DNA of 64,000 nt from Candidatus Poribacteria bacterium (GTDB lineage Bacteria > Poribacteria > WGA-4E > WGA-3G): NCBI GenBank assembly GCA_028818705.1, contig JAPPNJ010000187.1, forward strand, positions 59,180 through 123,179. Direction: 5' to 3'. The first letter of the stretch is position 1, and every line of letters begins with the position of its first letter. A program made the position numbers and the translations under genes. Positions 62,661 through 64,000 of the stretch are shown here, one piece after another. Under the pieces are notes generated by a model, which saw only the letters and a program-made list of their open reading frames with translations, was not told where the DNA came from and made no database searches.

Positions 62661-63872
62661 ATGCAATACGATCTATTAACGCACAGTAATTCAACAGATG
62701 AAGAACTCATTCGGCTGGTTCAGACCGGTAATGAGTTAGCATTTATAGAGTTGATGTCGCGTTATGGTCCACGCATATCGAAAGTAGTTATTGCCAATTC
62801 GAGACAACACCGCGACGCTGAAGAAATCCTCATGGACATCTGGAGGGCTGTCTGGGAAAACATCGGTGGGCTGCGGCGTATCGAAAGTTTTGGTGGATGG
62901 TTGCAGCGTATTGCTTACAACGCTTGCAAGAGGTACTACACCTCTACCCGCCACTCAAGGAGTGGAATCCCGCACAGTTATGCTAACTTATCGGATCAGA
63001 TAGATCAAAATGCAGTTGCTCACTTCCGAGAAACGAAACTCCGCGAGAAAGCAAGAGAAGCAGTGCATCATCTGCCGGATAAAGTGCGCAGCGTAGCCGT
63101 GCTATACTACCTGAAATCGTGGAGTATCAAAGAGATCCACGCTGAACTCGGATTAGCGATAGGTACAATCAAAACAAGATTGAAACAGACGCGTGAACTC
63201 CTGCGCAAGGAGTTTGGTGTCGAACCTGAAAGAGGGAGAACTATGTCATCTAAACGTGAAGAATCGAAGCATCTCCATCCCAAAATCAAGGTGATCGGCG
63301 TTGGTGGAGCAGGCGGTAACGCTATCAAACGGATGATTGAAATCGGTATGACTGATACTGAATTTTACACCGTGGACGTAGTCAAGAAAGCACTTGACAA
63401 ACATACTGACACAATACCTGTACTGATTGGTGTCAACACCACGCCAGGATATTGTGGCGCGAATCCAGAGATGGGCAAACGGGCTGCCGAGGAAGATCGT
63501 GAGAAACTCCATTCCATTGTTGCGGATGCAGACATCGTTTTTATTGTAGCCGGTATGGGTGGTGGAACGGGAGCAGGTGCTGCACCTCTGATTGCCTCTC
63601 TTGCTCAAGAGCAGGGAGCTTTAGCGGTAGGTGTTGTAACGTGTCCGTTCAATTTTGAAGGTCAACGTCGCGCTGAACAAGCAGAACAGGGATTACAGGA
63701 ACTTCGAGAAAACGCTAATTCCGTTCATGTCGTGCCAAATCAGCGGTTGCTTGATTCGATAGAACAGAAGCAGAAACTGAAAATACGCGAGGCGTTCCGT
63801 CTCAGCGATGAAATGCTGCTCCGCGGTGTTGAAAGCATCTCGGAATTTTATTCCAGCACCATGCGAAATTAA
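62661..63872 (+). CDS. ECF sigma factor fused in frame to a truncated FtsZ GTP-binding domain
   Basis: 403 codons in one frame. Residues 1-186 are an ECF sigma factor: region 2 (about 14-82, DEELIRLVQTGNELAFIELM, DAEEILMDIWRAVWENIG) and region 4 (about 130-183, VHHLPDKVRSVAVLYYLKSW, SIKEIHAELGLAIGTIKTRL). Residues 208-395 are FtsZ: KIKVIGVGGAGGNAIKRMIE, AAEEDRE, the tubulin signature GGGTGAG (300-306), PFNFEGQRRA, VPNQRLLDS and GVESIS. It stops just before the T7 loop and lacks the C-terminal half. An ATG at 63243 (residue 195) with GAGGGAG five bases upstream could start a separate FtsZ-like protein where an anti-sigma gene normally lies. After the stop a +1 frame resumes EINRDIGADR, matching EINVDFADV of the T7 loop, so the end may have been cut by a one-base insertion. 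Confidence 0.85.
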   Translation: MQYDLLTHSNSTDEELIRLVQTGNELAFIELMSRYGPRISKVVIANSRQHRDAEEILMDIWRAVWENIGGLRRIESFGGWLQRIAYNACKRYYTSTRHSRSGIPHSYANLSDQIDQNAVAHFRETKLREKAREAVHHLPDKVRSVAVLYYLKSWSIKEIHAELGLAIGTIKTRLKQTRELLRKEFGVEPERGRTMSSKREESKHLHPKIKVIGVGGAGGNAIKRMIEIGMTDTEFYTVDVVKKALDKHTDTIPVLIGVNTTPGYCGANPEMGKRAAEEDREKLHSIVADADIVFIVAGMGGGTGAGAAPLIASLAQEQGALAVGVVTCPFNFEGQRRAEQAEQGLQELRENANSVHVVPNQRLLDSIEQKQKLKIREAFRLSDEMLLRGVESISEFYSSTMRN

Positions 63873-63899
63873 CAGGGATATCGGTGCAGATAGATAGAG

Positions 63900-63940
63900 C
63901 GAAACCCAACAATCCAGACGCTGTCGGAAGTTGGGTTTCG
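63900..63940 (+). terminator. Possible terminator or repeat hairpin after the sigma-FtsZ gene
   Basis: CGAAACCCAAC and GTTGGGTTTCG pair perfectly (11 bp) around a 19-base loop, 27 bases after the stop. No T-run follows. TTGGGTTTCG is also found at 47711, so it may be a dispersed palindrome. Confidence 0.4.
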
Positions 63941-63976
63941 TTCAGATCATTTATGGTGAATTGTAAAAAGTGGACA

Positions 63977-64000
63977 CGCGAACTAACAGTTTGCGCTACA
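63977..64000 (+). repeat. REP-like palindrome at the window end
   Basis: GCGAACTAACAGTTTGCG followed by CTACA, a member of the CAAACTAACAGTTTG family of the RAYT region, about 45 kb from that gene. Confidence 0.88.

Noticed and set aside
1-64000. tRNA genes, 5S/16S/23S rRNA, tmRNA
   Set aside because: I looked through the intergenic regions for cloverleaf and conserved core sequences by eye and found none; a tRNA scan would be needed to be certain.

Overview
The window looks like a chromosomal piece of a sponge-associated or marine member of Candidatus Poribacteria, or a close relative. Three things point there: a full mur/fts (dcw) cluster with a meso-DAP type MurE, secreted proteins ending in FlgD-like tails of the type NYPNPFNPETW, and several unrelated exported proteins ending in a KLTTTWG-type tail. 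I recall both tails from Poribacteria sequences but could not search. Gene density is moderate, and intergenic spaces are full of short palindromic repeats.

Layout. 1-1827 (minus): two nucleotidyltransferase genes, one fused to a HEPN domain, the other running off the window with hairpin repeats translated into its end. 2090-11854 (minus): very large exported proteins, namely a lamin-tail-domain protein split by a frameshift and a giant Ig-like/LRR/dockerin/FlgD protein split by a 94-nt deletion. 11855-13153: non-coding, rich in repeats. 13154-17402 (plus): two exported beta-sandwich type proteins with the KLTTTWG tail, a Gfo/Idh/MocA oxidoreductase, a probable selenocysteine-containing ArsC-like protein (in-frame TGA in a UxxC motif) and an epimerase. 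17639-18325: a REP-associated tyrosine transposase (RAYT) surrounded by, and containing, its probable REP palindrome. 18718-22397 (minus): an FG-GAP/UnbV protein and a TPR protein in one operon, then a LamG-type protein with the tail. 22491-44185 (minus): radical SAM protein and the cluster ftsZ, ftsA, ftsQ, murC, murG, ftsW, murD, mraY, ddl, murF, alpha/beta hydrolase, murE, ftsI, ftsL, rsmH (listed in increasing coordinate; transcription runs the other way). I see no mraZ or murB here.

44263-56623 is mostly metabolism and housekeeping: oxidoreductase, hydantoinase B, the RNase P RNA with its promoter, B12-dependent ribonucleotide reductase with a terminator, TyrRS, a Uma2 protein, RraA-like and HpcH/HpaI-like proteins, and a zinc-less MDR dehydrogenase. 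57106-62116 (plus) is one operon: ECF sigma factor, zinc-finger anti-sigma factor, two DUF4252-like exported proteins (one carrying a CBM9-like domain and a C-terminal region) and a DUF5694-like protein interrupted by one TGA. 62661-63872 (plus) is the strangest gene: an ECF sigma factor in frame with a truncated FtsZ GTP-binding domain.

Best leads for something undescribed: the sigma-FtsZ fusion, the shared C-terminal KLTTTWG tail, and the UxxC selenoprotein candidate. All functional statements come from reading motifs in the sequence; no database search was run.
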